45,475 bases of DNA, from assembly GCA_027069035.1 (NCBI GenBank), contig JALXFI010000331.1, positions 1 to 45,475 on the forward strand, read 5' to 3'. Numbering within the stretch: the first letter of the stretch is position 1; each line of letters begins with the position of its first letter. The DNA comes from a bacterium. GTDB lineage: Bacteria > Desulfobacterota > GWC2-55-46 > S146-80 > JALXFI01. A model generated the notes under the pieces. That model had not been told where the DNA came from. It made no database searches and saw only the letters and a list, made by a program, of their open reading frames with translations. The position numbers and the translations under genes are program-made. Of the stretch, positions 32,217 through 40,909 are shown in pieces.

Positions 32217-33998
32217 TCAATAATACACTATATCATGGATTGTCTTATAGAAATCGAAGTTTTCTTCCATATTAATTAGTTCCCGAAATTTCTCAAAAGG
32301 ATAACTTCTTTTATTGTTCTCAATGTCATTAATCCACTCAATTATCTCTTCAGCAGTTTTCACACACATGTCAGGAAAATCTCTATAATAGAAATATTGT
32401 AAAGATGGATCAACATCAAAGACAAAAGTTGGGAGTTTAAACTGTAAAGCTTCAGCTGCAAGAGATGAACCCGCGGTAATAGCATAGCTAACTTTTAACA
32501 TCAATTCATATGGACTACCAGTATAAACTTCTATATTAGATGGTTTATCCTTTAATGTTTCTAATTCATTGTAGAACTGTTGAACCCTTTTTGTAGGGCC
32601 GAGCTTTGGCTTAATATATAAAGTCCTGTCACTAAAAAAAGAGGCAACTTTAAATAGTTCCTTATAAATATATTCCCATTTTTTATTCTGAGGACTCTGG
32701 AAAAATACTATATCTTTCGGACGATTTTTTATAGATGATTTGAGTTGTTGTAAAAACTTCAGTCCATGTAAACTACCCACTGGGATTACCTTCATATTCT
32801 TACTCCAACAATGTCCTATTTTTTTATATACGTGAGAACCAAAAACAAAGAATATGTCAAAATCGATATGTCGCCAGATAGAAGTTACACCGGGAACAGG
32901 CAAACCATGATGCATTCCTATTGATTTGACATTCTTCTTTCTTAAGAGTGAGGTCCTCACAATATGCTCGGGGGCATATTCATCCCTTCCCCAGAATGCT
33001 TTTATCTCATATTTACCTAAGAAAGCGCATATTCTTGCTTTTCTATATGGGAGTAAAATTATCTCTTCGAATAACTGACTCTGGACATCCGAGAATCTAA
33101 AATAAAGTGTATTTATATCCTTAAATAGTTCAATTAACAGTTTGATAAATTGCATTATTGTTACTGCGCCATCACTACGCGAGGTATAATGTACTCCATT
33201 TAATTTATTTGTTATATCATTCAATAGCTTCTTGGGTATACTGTGGCGAAATAAGATCAGTAGATCAGTTTTACTTTTTACAGAATACAACGCTATATCT
33301 GGATTGGAATGATTAGAAGAAGATATAAAAGAAATCGGTTCTATATGAAAATCATACACAAGAACAAACCGTTTCTTCTTAGTTTTAAACCTCAGCTTTA
33401 AGATCAAATATGAACAAATTCCTATAAAGACTAATATGGAGTTAAGAAAATTAGAAATCTTATATAATAATGGAGTATAGGAAGCGAGTTTATTATCCAT
33501 TTTTTTATCAGGGAAGCACAGGTTAAATAATGCGATATCTTCTTCTGTTGTCCCAAGAAGAGTATATTTAGGGTTAGAGGTATTTAATTTGTCAAGAATA
33601 TATTTAATCTTAACCAGTTGTATCAATTTTCTTTTTATCTCCCTGATATTTATTTTTTCAATAGCATAAGAATATTCTATATCTTCGTATATTCTCTCTT
33701 TTTTTATTACATCATATGCTTTCTGAAGCAGAAGTTCTATTTCATTATACTCCTGATATCCTGGTGCAACCTCTCCAAACCTCAATCTATCAGAAAAGAG
33801 TGTATCAATATGTTGCACCTTGTTTAATTCTACTAATTTTCTAATCAAAAATGAGAGGAGATATCTGTTGACAAAAATGAAAGGTTCAATTGCAACGTAA
33901 AAAACCCTTCTTTTGAGGATAAATATATTCCACAACAATAATATAAATGTAATTTCGTTTACAATAATTAAGAGGGTCATTGAGGAAAGTTGAAACAA
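32217..33998 (-). CDS. Large membrane-anchored GT-B-like transferase, uncharacterised
   Basis: A 593-residue protein. An N-terminal hydrophobic segment (about 7-27) and a second one near 190-205 suggest membrane attachment. The C-terminal half contains SIGMHHGLPVPGVTSIWR, VIPVGSLHGLKF, DIVFFQSPQNKKWE, LYIKPKLGPTKR and AITAGSSLAAEALQFKLPTF, which resembles the second domain of capsule-type or polysialic-type GT-B transferases. Donor and acceptor are unknown; CMP-linked acids are plausible from context. The start is a TTG at 33998 or an ATG at 33980, neither with a good ribosome-binding site. By eye it is one of the most AT-rich genes of the window. Confidence 0.55.
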   Translation of the reverse strand: MFQLSSMTLLIIVNEITFILLLWNIFILKRRVFYVAIEPFIFVNRYLLSFLIRKLVELNKVQHIDTLFSDRLRFGEVAPGYQEYNEIELLLQKAYDVIKKERIYEDIEYSYAIEKINIREIKRKLIQLVKIKYILDKLNTSNPKYTLLGTTEEDIALFNLCFPDKKMDNKLASYTPLLYKISNFLNSILVFIGICSYLILKLRFKTKKKRFVLVYDFHIEPISFISSSNHSNPDIALYSVKSKTDLLILFRHSIPKKLLNDITNKLNGVHYTSRSDGAVTIMQFIKLLIELFKDINTLYFRFSDVQSQLFEEIILLPYRKARICAFLGKYEIKAFWGRDEYAPEHIVRTSLLRKKNVKSIGMHHGLPVPGVTSIWRHIDFDIFFVFGSHVYKKIGHCWSKNMKVIPVGSLHGLKFLQQLKSSIKNRPKDIVFFQSPQNKKWEYIYKELFKVASFFSDRTLYIKPKLGPTKRVQQFYNELETLKDKPSNIEVYTGSPYELMLKVSYAITAGSSLAAEALQFKLPTFVFDVDPSLQYFYYRDFPDMCVKTAEEIIEWINDIENNKRSYPFEKFRELINMEENFDFYKTIHDIVYY

Positions 33999-34008
33999 AG
34001 GCTAAAAA

Positions 34009-35517
34009 TTACAATCTAATTTTTAGCCAAACAGAATATATAGCACCTTCAGGTATTAAACCGCTCACCTTTTTTGTTAGGACTGGGCATTCTTTATTTA
34101 TTAAATATATGGTAAAGAGGCAAAACAGCACTATCAGCACGAACTTATAGAAGATTACCCAGAGTATTCGATCAGAAAATACTAAGCTGATTAAATAAAA
34201 CAATGAGGCACCAATGACACAAAATATCATCGGACCAAATCTATAGGGAATATTCAAGAGTCGTTGAGCATATACGATAGTAACTATCATAATAATCAAA
34301 AAAGTTATAAGCATTGATGTAGCAGCCCCCACCCCCCCAAGTGAAGGAATCAATAAAATATTTAAAATTACACTAATCATCGCTCCCATAAAGGTTCTAA
34401 AGGTAAAAAACCATGTCTTATATTTTAAGGTTACAGGTATTTCAAATATCTCCCGTGCATTCTGGAAAAACATTGACAGAATAAATATGGGAATCAATAA
34501 GTAAGAACTATGAAAACGTTCGTTTGCTATTAAATGAATAATTTCCTTAGAATATATACCTATCACCAATCCTACAAAAGAGGCAAGAGCAAAAAAGAGT
34601 GTAACATATTCAGAATACTCAGAGAGGGCTTCATCCCCCTCACCCCGTTTATCATCTAACTTCTTTACAAATGCGGGGGTTATCCCCTGACGAATCTGAA
34701 ACCAAAGCATGTTAAAAATACCTGCAAAGGCAAAGGCAAAAGAATAAAGTCCAACATCCCACATACCACTAAATCTCAACATCAATATACGGTCAAAATA
34801 TCTTTGAAACCAAGCACCTATGCCAGAAGGGACAAAGGGCATGCCATACTTCAAAGCCATCTTGAGGATAATTCTCTTCTTAGGATTAAACTTTGGTCTT
34901 ATCGTCCTTACAAGTAAAACAGTAGAGATAATCATAATTACAATCTCTGTTATCAGATCAGCCATCAAAAAACCTACCACACCCAGTTGGAGTAAAACCA
35001 GCACAACAACCTTCAGTGTGTGTAATAGTAATATTTTGCTCCCCCTCACCATAAAATATGCCTTGCCTTGATGAAAAACGATCTGACACGACTGAAGCAT
35101 TCCCGATATACAGAGGAAGAAGGCTGTCCATAATGGTATAATAACTACAAGGTTTGAAGGGAGCTGAGTGTCACCAAAGAATATAGTCTTAAGTGGAGTT
35201 ATAGTAAAAGAAAGAAAGAAAGAAATTACAAAGGCAACAATGATACTGCATCCATAAATATTACCCAACAAAACAGATAAAAACTCTTTTTTATCATGAA
35301 AACGGAAGAGTACTCGTCCACCAAATTTTACCATCCCAAATGTATTGAATATACCTATTACAGCTGTCACTGAGGCAGATATAGCAAGGATACCGTAATC
35401 CTCGGGGGATAAGTAACTCGTATAGACTGGAAGTAATAAAAAAGGAATGGTACGTGAAAAGATACTATACGATAAGAACCATAGAGAATTTTTCAATAGA
35501 AATTTAGTCTCTGACAT
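34009..35517 (-). CDS. wzx: Wzx-type polysaccharide flippase
   Basis: A 502-residue protein with about twelve to fourteen hydrophobic segments. The N-terminus FLLKNSLWFLSYSIFSRTIPF and the LLPVYTSYLSPEDYGILAIS segment are typical of MATE/Wzx-type oligosaccharide flippases, as is AWFQRYFDRILMLRFSGM in the middle. It moves lipid-linked repeat units across the inner membrane. Its presence, with two Wzy/WaaL-type proteins, supports a Wzx/Wzy-dependent assembly route; no ABC transporter is visible. It lies four bases after the LIC12162-family gene's upstream neighbour block and is the only flippase in the window. Confidence 0.88.
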   Translation of the reverse strand: MSETKFLLKNSLWFLSYSIFSRTIPFLLLPVYTSYLSPEDYGILAISASVTAVIGIFNTFGMVKFGGRVLFRFHDKKEFLSVLLGNIYGCSIIVAFVISFFLSFTITPLKTIFFGDTQLPSNLVVIIPLWTAFFLCISGMLQSCQIVFHQGKAYFMVRGSKILLLHTLKVVVLVLLQLGVVGFLMADLITEIVIMIISTVLLVRTIRPKFNPKKRIILKMALKYGMPFVPSGIGAWFQRYFDRILMLRFSGMWDVGLYSFAFAFAGIFNMLWFQIRQGITPAFVKKLDDKRGEGDEALSEYSEYVTLFFALASFVGLVIGIYSKEIIHLIANERFHSSYLLIPIFILSMFFQNAREIFEIPVTLKYKTWFFTFRTFMGAMISVILNILLIPSLGGVGAATSMLITFLIIMIVTIVYAQRLLNIPYRFGPMIFCVIGASLFYLISLVFSDRILWVIFYKFVLIVLFCLFTIYLINKECPVLTKKVSGLIPEGAIYSVWLKIRL

Positions 35518-35520
35518 AAC

Positions 35521-37269
35521 TCACATTATCCGTTTTAATTCTTCTGCCCACAATCTATACCAGTCTCTTCTGGTATAGGCATATCGCTCGCAAAACTCGT
35601 TACGTGCCTTCTGAACTTCTGGACTCAACCACCATTTTAATGGGTTATCGAATATCCTTTTAACTTTTTCTGCAGCACTTACAGGATCTTTATGAAGTAT
35701 CTCGACCCCTCTCAATAAATCAAAGTATTTCTCTGCCTCTGGTCTCATAAGAAATACACTATGGTCCCAATAGAGTACACAGGGGACATTTATAGCCAAT
35801 GCCTCAAGAAAAGAGGTGTAAGGATGATCTATAACTACAAGATATGCCCTTTGCATTAGTTCCGTCAACCTGCCTTTAGTGTTAAACTTTACCTCTGGAA
35901 CTATATTCCTTATATAATCTTCTTCAATCTCTCTCCATTCTTTATCTACATATAGTCTGTACAAAACCCTATTCTTAATTTTTTGTGGGAGTGCATTCAA
36001 AAACTGCTTCTTACTCTCGAAATACATTGCGATATCATCGGATCGTAGTGTAGTTACAAACTTAAAAACATATCTACGAACAACGTTACCAACATATACA
36101 ATATATTGGGAGCGCTTCGAGGGAGAGTATTTATCCCTGAGCCTTGATAGATGAGGACTGGGGAGTGGCTTAATATTCTCTCTACAACTCCAGCCCCATG
36201 TATAAAAAAAATCTTTCTCCTGAGCCATCTTCTCCTCTTGGTGAGCTAAAGCAGTTCCATAAATACCCCCATGTTGAAACTCTACTATCTTAGCTCCTTT
36301 TATCAATCTCTTTGCAGCAAAAAACTTAAAAGGCTCAAAAAGACGCCACCCTGTAGCAGAACCTATTATTTTCACAGCATCAAGCTTTCCTTTCTTATTC
36401 ACTAACTTATCATACATACCATAGTTTTCTACATATGATACCGGTATAGCGCCAGGGATGAGTTGCAACAATATTGATTTGAATATATCAGAAGAATTGT
36501 TATCAATGCTTAATCTTTTTCTCATATCATAAGAAAGAGCGACCTTACTACAATTTATTCCAGGGGTGTCAAAATTTATGTAAGAGAAATTTCTTATACC
36601 CAATCTTAAGATAAGAGAGAACCAGTCCCTTATAGCTAAATGGTTGTACATATAGCTTAATACAATATGGCCATTGAAAATCCATTCTAATGGTTTTAAT
36701 AAAGTGAGAAGTATTTTTCTCTTGCTACTATACCTCATGCCATAGGGGCTGGCCTTGTATTCATATTGTACCTCTTTTATTCTATCTGGGCATAGCTCAT
36801 AACTAATTAGGCTAAATAACTTAAGATTAAAATAATCTTCTTTTACAATTCGATTAATAAAATCATTTGTATCCAGCGTTATCAAATTACACTGCTCTCT
36901 TGGAAGCACATGGGTATAAAAGTCGAATAACATTAGGGCATTTTTCATCCTCCTAAATCTCTCATAAAGAACCTCTGTAAAAATTAAAAGCCAATCTCCA
37001 ACAAGAATCTTCCAATACTTCAAAGGATAAGATACGTTATGTATATAATTTAACCTTTCGGCTAATTGGGTCATTAACTCGTTGTATATATTATAACAGT
37101 AGTCGGCATCTTCCTTTATCTCAATAGCAGACTTCCATGGAGAAGCTGCTATAGGATAGTAAGGGTTATTCACCATGTTGTTCTTTAAACACCATGTGCC
37201 CAGCAGGATTACCTCCTTCTCTAAATCCCATATGTCTGATATCCTGGTTGTAGCAAGATAATATCTCAT
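35521..37269 (-). CDS. LIC12162-family putative transferase
   Basis: About 582 residues from the ATG at 37269; a TTG at 37275 is the longer alternative. The N-terminus YYLATTRISDIWDLEKEVIL and LGTWCL, then YWKILVGDWLL, match the LIC12162 family (TIGR04331) named from a Leptospira surface-carbohydrate gene. The middle has VEFQHGGIYGTAL (about 332-344), and a late VVIDHPYTSFLEALAINVPCVL segment resembles a GT-B acceptor-site end. No biochemical function is established; the family occurs in nonulosonic acid loci, and here a NeuB gene is directly upstream. It may be the transferase for one of the CMP-acids. Confidence 0.75.
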   Translation of the reverse strand: MRYYLATTRISDIWDLEKEVILLGTWCLKNNMVNNPYYPIAASPWKSAIEIKEDADYCYNIYNELMTQLAERLNYIHNVSYPLKYWKILVGDWLLIFTEVLYERFRRMKNALMLFDFYTHVLPREQCNLITLDTNDFINRIVKEDYFNLKLFSLISYELCPDRIKEVQYEYKASPYGMRYSSKRKILLTLLKPLEWIFNGHIVLSYMYNHLAIRDWFSLILRLGIRNFSYINFDTPGINCSKVALSYDMRKRLSIDNNSSDIFKSILLQLIPGAIPVSYVENYGMYDKLVNKKGKLDAVKIIGSATGWRLFEPFKFFAAKRLIKGAKIVEFQHGGIYGTALAHQEEKMAQEKDFFYTWGWSCRENIKPLPSPHLSRLRDKYSPSKRSQYIVYVGNVVRRYVFKFVTTLRSDDIAMYFESKKQFLNALPQKIKNRVLYRLYVDKEWREIEEDYIRNIVPEVKFNTKGRLTELMQRAYLVVIDHPYTSFLEALAINVPCVLYWDHSVFLMRPEAEKYFDLLRGVEILHKDPVSAAEKVKRIFDNPLKWWLSPEVQKARNEFCERYAYTRRDWYRLWAEELKRIM

Positions 37270-37271
37270 GA

Positions 37272-38336
37272 TCAAATCAGGTCATCAAATGTGATTTCAC
37301 TACCTATTTCCATATCTCTTATAATACACCTGCCTATAACCTCATCAATCTTATCGGCATTGACTCCCTTCTGTGATATAAGAGGCGAAATCATCTCTTC
37401 TTTCAAAATAGTACCTGCTTTTAAGGCACGGTTAACGTGCAAAGAACGCCTGAGCTGTCTCTTTGATTCCATTTCACATGGCTGGCATGTCTTCTTCACC
37501 TCTCCCAACATCTTTTCAAGTCGCCTTATCTCTTTTACAAGATTTTGCATATCCTTAGGGTCAGCAGATAAGGAATGGTCACCAAAACCCTGTGACTTAT
37601 CGAGTGTAAAATGCTTTTCTACAATACATGCCCCTAGCGCAACGGCACCTATACATGCAAGGTACCCTACAGTATGATCTGAGTATCCGACAGGCACATC
37701 ATCATATCTATTCATCAGAAAGGATATAGAGCGGAGATTTGTCTCTTCATCAGGGGTTGGATAAGATGAGACACAGTGGAGAAGGACTATCTTATCCATT
37801 GGAAATACTCCTATAGCCCTATCTATCTCTTCTAACTCTGCTTGACCTGTAGACAATATCACCGGCTTGTTCTTCGAAGCCACATGGCGAAGTAGCAAGA
37901 TGTTTATGAGATCACCTGAAGCAATTTTATATGCAGGCACAAGGGGTTCTAAGAAGTCCACCGAATCTTCATCGAAGGGTGTACATAAAAAATCAAGTCC
38001 ACATTCTTTTGAGAGCTTATACAGTTCCATCATCTGGTCATGATTGAGTTCAAGGGCTTTAAACCGCTCAAACTGGGTTTTATATCCAAGAGATTTGGCC
38101 CGTTTAAAAACAGGCACGGTTCTGGAAATAAACTTTTCAGCCTTATATAACTGAAACTTTACAGCATCAACACCAGTCTTTGCTGCCTCAAAGACCATTT
38201 GTTTAGCAAGAGAGAGGTCTCCATTGTGGTTGGTACCTATCTCTGCTATAATGTATATACTTTTATTAAACCGCTCAAAAAATTTATTTACACTTAAAGA
38301 GCTGTAGTTATCTTGCCTTGGTTCTGCTTTCCTCAT
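37272..38336 (-). CDS. neuB: NeuB-family nonulosonic acid synthase, copy 2
   Basis: A 354-residue PEP-condensing synthase with IIAEIGTNHNGDLSLAKQM (29-47), AVKFQLYKAEKF, ILSTGQAELEEI, LHCVSSYPTPDEE, GYSDHTVG and EKHFTLDKSQGFGDHSLSAD. All expected barrel residues and metal His are present. The C-terminal SAF domain includes RRSLHVNRAL. It has an N-terminal tail of 28 residues before the barrel. AGGTG is placed well before the ATG. The stop overlaps the LIC12162-family gene. This copy and its upstream neuA (38396) form a likely synthase-activator pair. Confidence 0.9.
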   Translation of the reverse strand: MRKAEPRQDNYSSLSVNKFFERFNKSIYIIAEIGTNHNGDLSLAKQMVFEAAKTGVDAVKFQLYKAEKFISRTVPVFKRAKSLGYKTQFERFKALELNHDQMMELYKLSKECGLDFLCTPFDEDSVDFLEPLVPAYKIASGDLINILLLRHVASKNKPVILSTGQAELEEIDRAIGVFPMDKIVLLHCVSSYPTPDEETNLRSISFLMNRYDDVPVGYSDHTVGYLACIGAVALGACIVEKHFTLDKSQGFGDHSLSADPKDMQNLVKEIRRLEKMLGEVKKTCQPCEMESKRQLRRSLHVNRALKAGTILKEEMISPLISQKGVNADKIDEVIGRCIIRDMEIGSEITFDDLI

Positions 38337-38395
38337 AATCGCACCTATAATACTACTTTTCTACAACCTCCATGTTAAGCTCTCAGCTAAGTTAG

Positions 38396-39118
38396 TCATG
38401 CCTTCATCCCTCTTAAAATAACCAATCCTTCAAAAACTTTCATATCAAATGGGGTATCTATATCAAGGGACTCCTCCTGAGACACCACTATGCCTTTAAC
38501 ATTATCTCCTAAAGCAAAATTTTTACCATTCCAGTAATTAAGTAGAGACCTTTTTCTACCAAAGATAGCACCTGTCATACCATATGCCTCGGGTCTGTCC
38601 TGTTTCTGCTGGTAGCTTTCGGTAGTATATTCTGTAAGAGGAGAAATTCTGCTGGTTTCATTATCATATTTATAAGCCCTGAAGGGATGGAAGTGAATTA
38701 TCTTTGTTATAGTTACAACAGAATCACAATGAGTCTTCTCCATCAATCTTACTGCCAGTTTTATTGTTTCAGGTCTTATTAATGGAGAGGTGGGTTGTAT
38801 CGAAAAAACAAGGTCGTAATAACTATTCTGATTCTCAAGATATTCTACAGCATGTTTTACAACATAAACGAGTGAAACTTCATCTCTTGCAAATTCTTGA
38901 GGTCTTATAAAGGGTATCTCAATGGCAGGGTATCTCGAACTTACCACTTCGGCTATCTCTTCAGAGTCAGTAGATAGAACTACTCTATTAAAAGCCTCTG
39001 ATTCAAGGATGGTTTCTATCACATATCCTATCAATGGTTTTCCCCCTACTGTCACTATATTCTTTTTAGGAATTGCTTTAGAACCTCCCCTTGCAGGTAT
39101 GATGCATAATGTACCCAT
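38396..39118 (-). CDS. neuA: CMP-N-acylneuraminate/nonulosonate cytidylyltransferase
   Basis: This 240-residue protein has the complete NeuA loop IIPARGGSKAIPKKNI (6-21), then GKPLIGYVIE, RVVLSTDSEEIAEV, FIRPQEFARD, FSIQPTSPLI and a C-terminal SLDIDTPFDMKV with the metal-binding Asp pair. It transfers CMP from CTP to a nonulosonic acid. It is the most canonical CMP-sugar synthetase of the locus. A 59-base gap separates its stop from the neuB start, and the SpsF-like gene is 10 bases upstream. Confidence 0.92.
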   Translation of the reverse strand: MGTLCIIPARGGSKAIPKKNIVTVGGKPLIGYVIETILESEAFNRVVLSTDSEEIAEVVSSRYPAIEIPFIRPQEFARDEVSLVYVVKHAVEYLENQNSYYDLVFSIQPTSPLIRPETIKLAVRLMEKTHCDSVVTITKIIHFHPFRAYKYDNETSRISPLTEYTTESYQQKQDRPEAYGMTGAIFGRKRSLLNYWNGKNFALGDNVKGIVVSQEESLDIDTPFDMKVFEGLVILRGMKA

Positions 39119-39128
39119 ACTGTTTAAG

Positions 39129-39893
39129 TTATTGAACTATACGCAATTTGGTATTGATAGAAGGATCTAAGACTTTCTCCTTTATCCTTCCTTCATGATC
39201 TATATGGGGATTGTTATCAAAAAACTCTATAATATCCAATAATGTAAATTCCTTGTTTTTTTTGTATAGATAATTGTATAACTTTTCAACCACTTCAAAA
39301 TCATCCTGAGTGTCAATCGTAACCGTATAATTGGGTCTATAATATTTATCTGAAGGACACCTGTATTTTGCATGTCTAAATACATGTGGGTGATCTTTAA
39401 AGTACAAGGTCATATATTCAGAGAAATTTGGGTCCACAGATAATTCCAGGCACTTCTTCATTGCCTTAAAGGAAATGATCTCTGGTCTTGTCCCCCGAGG
39501 TGTATCTTCTGTAAATGTGTAGTCAGCTCTCTCCTTTATATGGAGCTTCACCATCTCATCTATGATGAACGGATCGGTGAGGGGATTGTCTCCTGTGATA
39601 CGTACAATATGGTCAGCCAGATATTTTTCAGCTGCCTCTATAAAACGGAGCAAGACATTTTCTGGATGACCTCTAAATACCTTAAACCCGTATTCATTGG
39701 CAAAGACCTCTATAGGATCATCTCCAGGGAGGGTAGAGGTACAGATAACAGTATCAACAGGTACCTTTGCCATCCTCACTCTTTGCATGAGATGCCAAAG
39801 GATAGATTTTCCCTCTATGGTTTTTAGTGCCTTACCAGGCAATCTCTTTGACTTCATCCTTACAGCAACAAGATTAACAACTATCGGCTTCAT
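39129..39893 (-). CDS. spsF: SpsF-like cytidylyltransferase
   Basis: About 254 residues from the ATG at 39893; a TTG at 39905 is the alternative. It has VNLVAVRMKSKRLPGKALKT near the N-terminus, VICTSTLPGDDPIEVF, VFRGHPENVLLRFIEAA and IVRITGDNPLTDP, matching SpsF proteins from spore-coat and glycosylation loci. The family is believed to attach CMP to a sugar acid made by SpsE. The NeuB/SpsE-like gene at 39874 overlaps its start, which supports such a pair. Confidence 0.83.
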   Translation of the reverse strand: MKPIVVNLVAVRMKSKRLPGKALKTIEGKSILWHLMQRVRMAKVPVDTVICTSTLPGDDPIEVFANEYGFKVFRGHPENVLLRFIEAAEKYLADHIVRITGDNPLTDPFIIDEMVKLHIKERADYTFTEDTPRGTRPEIISFKAMKKCLELSVDPNFSEYMTLYFKDHPHVFRHAKYRCPSDKYYRPNYTVTIDTQDDFEVVEKLYNYLYKKNKEFTLLDIIEFFDNNPHIDHEGRIKEKVLDPSINTKLRIVQ

Positions 39894-40908
39894 ATAGATC
39901 TTCAAGACGTATTGCCTTATTGGCAGGTATGAAGTGCTTTGTTTTCTTTAGGACTCTCTTATATCTATCAGGAGGTAATCCCTCCTCTTCTGTCCTCTTA
40001 AAAGAGAGGTCTTCTAAGGTAATGAGGTGACCTTTAGGTATATCTCTTGAAGCCACTATCTTCTTTTTCATCAGTCGTCTATAAGTAACTTCAGCTTTGC
40101 TCTCACCTGGTACTATCTCATTTATACCGTACGCCTTTTCTATCTGTCTCACCATTCCTACCAATCGTGCAAACTCATCTGGATTTAATGCAGAATAGTA
40201 ATCACGCCCCTTCTTTGACCTATCAAGAGTAATATGTTTTTCTATTACACTCACACCATAACCAATAGCAACGAGGGGAAGTGAGAGAGCAAGTTCTGAC
40301 TCAGCATCTATATGATCAGCAAAACCTAAATGATAAGGATATCTTTCCTTCAATACATTAAGTAGTCTGAAATTGGTATCATCAATACGTGTTGGAAAAC
40401 CTTGAAAACCATGCATTAAAATGATGTTCTTATTGCCAATTTTTTCTATATTTTGGATTGCATAGCTTATCTCTGTCTCTGTTGCTGCACCTACTGAGAG
40501 AATAAGAGGCTTCATAGTAGCTGCTACATATTTGAGTAAGAATGGATTAGTCAAGTCAGATGTAGGGATTTTATAAGCTGATATATCCAGTTTTTCAGCC
40601 AGTTTGAAACTCCTTTCATCAAAAACCTCTGAAACAACAAACAAACCTATTCTTCTAGAATATTCGATAATTTCATACCACTGTTCATCAGAGAATTGAA
40701 GCTGCTTAAAACTTGGATACTTATGATGATTAGGGACTATAAGATTATCTGTATTTAATATTTGATACTTAATAGCATCTGCCTCTGTCATCGAGACAGC
40801 ATCAGCTATCCTCTTAGCAAGTTCAACATCGCCCTCATGACTGGAAGCCGTTTCTGCTATAACGAATATAGATTCAAAAGGTTTAATTAAGGCTCCATTG
40901 AGTTCCAT
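39874..40908 (-). CDS. spsE: NeuB/SpsE-like synthase, divergent copy 3
   Basis: About 344 residues from the ATG at 40908, which follows the upstream TGA as TGATATG with GGAAGTG just before; a frame from 40965 would overlap the radical SAM gene by 56 bases. It keeps the NeuB barrel and C-terminal SAF domain, but active-site segments differ: IAETASSHEGD for IAEIGxNHNGD, LMHGFQGFPTR for LHCVSxYPT, GFADHID for G-F/Y-SDHT, and EKHITLDRSKKGRDYYSAL. Metal His residues remain. The substrate is probably not the same as for copies 1 and 2. It lies between a radical SAM gene and spsF. Confidence 0.83.
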   Translation of the reverse strand: MELNGALIKPFESIFVIAETASSHEGDVELAKRIADAVSMTEADAIKYQILNTDNLIVPNHHKYPSFKQLQFSDEQWYEIIEYSRRIGLFVVSEVFDERSFKLAEKLDISAYKIPTSDLTNPFLLKYVAATMKPLILSVGAATETEISYAIQNIEKIGNKNIILMHGFQGFPTRIDDTNFRLLNVLKERYPYHLGFADHIDAESELALSLPLVAIGYGVSVIEKHITLDRSKKGRDYYSALNPDEFARLVGMVRQIEKAYGINEIVPGESKAEVTYRRLMKKKIVASRDIPKGHLITLEDLSFKRTEEEGLPPDRYKRVLKKTKHFIPANKAIRLEDLYEADSC

Positions 40909-40909
40909 A

